From assembly GCF_900107745.1 (NCBI RefSeq), contig NZ_FNRO01000014.1, positions 1-64,000 of the forward strand: a DNA stretch of 64,000 nucleotides, given 5' to 3'. Source of the stretch: Variovorax sp. YR216. Its GTDB lineage: Bacteria > Pseudomonadota > Gammaproteobacteria > Burkholderiales > Burkholderiaceae_C. Positions 62,784-64,000 of this stretch are shown in pieces. The notes beneath the pieces are model-generated. The model had not been told where the DNA came from. It did not search any database and saw only the letters and a program-made list of their open reading frames with translations. Numbering within the stretch: the stretch's first letter is position 1; each line of letters opens with the position of its first letter. The translations under genes and the position numbers were made by a program.

Positions 62784-62812
62784 AATATAGTCATCGCTCC
62801 TCCTGCTGTCAT
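62784..62812 (-). promoter_or_regulatory. Sigma-70 promoter of the DUF2917 gene
   Basis: On the minus strand ATGACA (62812-62807, five of six matches to TTGACA) and TATATT (62789-62784, five of six to TATAAT) are separated by exactly 17 bases. The predicted start falls near 62777, inside the LysR-type box. Confidence 0.7.
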
Positions 62813-62834
62813 ACGGTCATTTGGAACTCGTTGC

Positions 62835-63770
62835 ATGCGTGCAGAGAATGCGAAGCCCCTTCCGTCGCCGATGGCCGAGCTGCCGCCGCTTGAGCTTTTG
62901 CGCAGCTTCGAGGCCGCCGCGCGCACCCTCAGCTTCACCGAGGCGGCGGGCGAACTCTTCGTCACCCAGTCGGCGGTCAGCCGGCAGATCCAGCAACTCG
63001 AAGCGAGCCTGGGCGTGTTGCTCTTCGAGCGCCGCCATCGCGCGCTCGCGCTGACCGAGTCCGGCCGCATCTACCAGCGCGCCGTCGTCGAAAGCCTGGA
63101 GCGGCTGCGCGACGCCTCGGCCCGCGTGCGCGCCGTGCCCGCGTCGCGTCAGATCGCGCTCACCACCACGCCGGGCTTCGCGTCGCTGTGGCTCATTCCG
63201 CGCCTTGCGCGCTTCACGGCGGACCATCCGCTGGTCGACGTGCGGGTCTCGGCCACGCTCGAAGTCATGGACCTCGAACGCAGCCGGATCGACGTCGCGG
63301 TGCGCTTCGTGCCGATCGAGCGCGGCACCGGGCCGACGCTGTTCGAGGAATCGGTGATGCCGCTGTGCGCGCCGCATGTGGCCGCCGCCCTGCATGCGCC
63401 GGGTGATCTCGTCGATCAGACCCTGCTCACCGTCGATCTCCCGAACCACGCCGAAGCGCCCACCGCCGACTGGGAACCATGGCTCGAGGTGATGCGGCTC
63501 ACCGACCTGCGCATGAAGAACACCATGCGCTTCACGCAGTACGCGGACGCAGTCGCCGCTGCGGTGGCGGGGCAGGGCGTGGTCATCGGGCGGCTGCCGC
63601 TGCTTCGCGAACTGGTGCGTTCGGGCCAGCTCGTGGCGCCTTTCGGCGAGGGGGCGGCGTCTCGCCGGGGCTATTTCATCGAGACATCGCGCCGCGCCGC
63701 CACCAATGCCGATGCGCAGGATTTCGTCCGTTGGCTGCGTGCCGAGGCCGAAGTGGCGCAGCGCGGCTGA
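62835..63770 (+). CDS. LysR-family transcriptional regulator (GcvA-like)
   Basis: Codes for 311 residues from the ATG at 62835. The alternative ATG at 62871 (MAELPPLELLRSF) starts right at the helix-turn-helix and gives a typical length of 299; an in-frame ATG at 62781 lies inside the DUF2917 promoter and is unlikely. The DNA-binding region is SFTEAAGELFVTQSAVSRQIQQLEASLGVLLFER. The effector domain contains TTTPGFASLWLIPRLARF as in GcvA-like members. Effector unknown. Divergent from the DUF2917 gene. Confidence 0.9.
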   Translation: MRAENAKPLPSPMAELPPLELLRSFEAAARTLSFTEAAGELFVTQSAVSRQIQQLEASLGVLLFERRHRALALTESGRIYQRAVVESLERLRDASARVRAVPASRQIALTTTPGFASLWLIPRLARFTADHPLVDVRVSATLEVMDLERSRIDVAVRFVPIERGTGPTLFEESVMPLCAPHVAAALHAPGDLVDQTLLTVDLPNHAEAPTADWEPWLEVMRLTDLRMKNTMRFTQYADAVAAAVAGQGVVIGRLPLLRELVRSGQLVAPFGEGAASRRGYFIETSRRAATNADAQDFVRWLRAEAEVAQRG

Positions 63771-63836
63771 GCAAGCGCATTAAAGTGGAGGGCTTGGCCG
63801 TTTCGGCGGTCTTGCATCCACCGACCAGATATTCCG

Positions 63837-64000
63837 ATGACCTCGACGATCGACAACGACGCTGCCGCGCCTGCGGCTCCGGCTGCACCCACGGCGCCCG
63901 CCGCCCCCCGAAAGCGCCGCCGCCGCGGTGGGCAGAAATCAAGGCCCGCTGAGGCGAACGCCGGCCAGCAGCCTGCTGCGCAGCAACCCGCCCAGAAGGC
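63837..64000 (+). CDS. N-terminus of a basic Ala/Pro/Arg-rich protein, cut by the window edge
   Basis: ATG at 63837 opens a frame that runs off the window (54 full codons seen). MTSTIDNDAAAPAAPAAP is low complexity, followed by a basic patch RKRRRRGGQKSR and a Gln/Ala/Pro stretch. Such N-terminal tails precede the RNA-binding domain of ProQ/FinO-type proteins in this bacterial group, which is a guess only. No domain is visible in the part present. There is no strong ribosome site. Confidence 0.55.
   Translation, partial: MTSTIDNDAAAPAAPAAPTAPAAPRKRRRRGGQKSRPAEANAGQQPAAQQPAQK

Overview
The window is high-GC bacterial chromosome that I would place in the Burkholderiales, most likely Comamonadaceae and Variovorax-like. 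The basis is gene order and protein types: a hpf-ptsN-hprK / fur-bamE-dapB block, leuS-lptE-holA-proA, a betaproteobacterial-type gshA with gshB nearby, three-gene pntAA-pntAB-pntB, and a dispersed intergenic palindrome of a kind I associate with this family. No rRNA or tRNA gene, CRISPR array, prophage or insertion sequence was recognised. This is essentially core chromosome, densely packed on both strands.

Layout. 1-6.7 kb: the 3' end of one APA-family antiporter and a complete tandem paralogue, two small membrane proteins, a lipoprotein phospholipase D (minus), a luciferase-like monooxygenase, mnmA and a NudJ-type Nudix hydrolase. 6.7-9.8 kb: a CHASE2 sensor kinase and its OmpR-type regulator (minus). 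10-13 kb: proton-translocating transhydrogenase. 13.3-20.8 kb: fadD and a dppBCDF-A peptide ABC transporter. 20.9-25.1 kb: mtnN, corA, a UvrD-like helicase. 25.1-30.7 kb: hpf, ptsN, hprK, fur, bamE, dapB, exbB, exbD. 30.8-41.9 kb: a complete glycogen operon on the minus strand (alpha-glucosidase, glgB, glgX, glgC, glgA, glgP) whose genes overlap or are separated by a few to about 60 bases. 42.1-53.9 kb: leuS, lptE, holA, proA, gshA, kup, benE, gshB. 54-62.8 kb (mostly minus): a class II amidotransferase, a DHA2 exporter, a zinc metallopeptidase (plus), a CWC protein, a pyrophosphate-type phosphofructokinase, a fatty-acid oxidation set (acyl-CoA dehydrogenase, enoyl-CoA hydratase, thiolase) and a DUF2917 protein, divergent from a LysR regulator. 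The window ends inside a basic Ala/Pro-rich reading frame.

How the genes work together. The glycogen genes make a full synthesis and breakdown loop: GlgC and GlgA build, GlgB branches, GlgP, GlgX and the alpha-glucosidase degrade. PtsN and HprK are the regulatory remnant of a phosphotransferase system with no sugar permease nearby. GshA and GshB make glutathione but are separated by two transporters. The thiolase, hydratase and dehydrogenase genes, with fadD elsewhere in the window, cover acyl-CoA activation and beta-oxidation.

The most unusual signal is not a gene. A roughly 100-base structured element occurs 13 times, always between genes. In 12 copies its left end faces a stop codon on the same strand, and in several it touches or includes that codon. 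One stem changes sequence from copy to copy while staying complementary, and a three-base loop varies inside an invariant stem. This argues for selection or copying at the level of a folded nucleic acid. Other regulatory signals include a sigma-54-like promoter before hpf and a LysR-type palindrome beside a good sigma-70 promoter before the DUF2917 gene.
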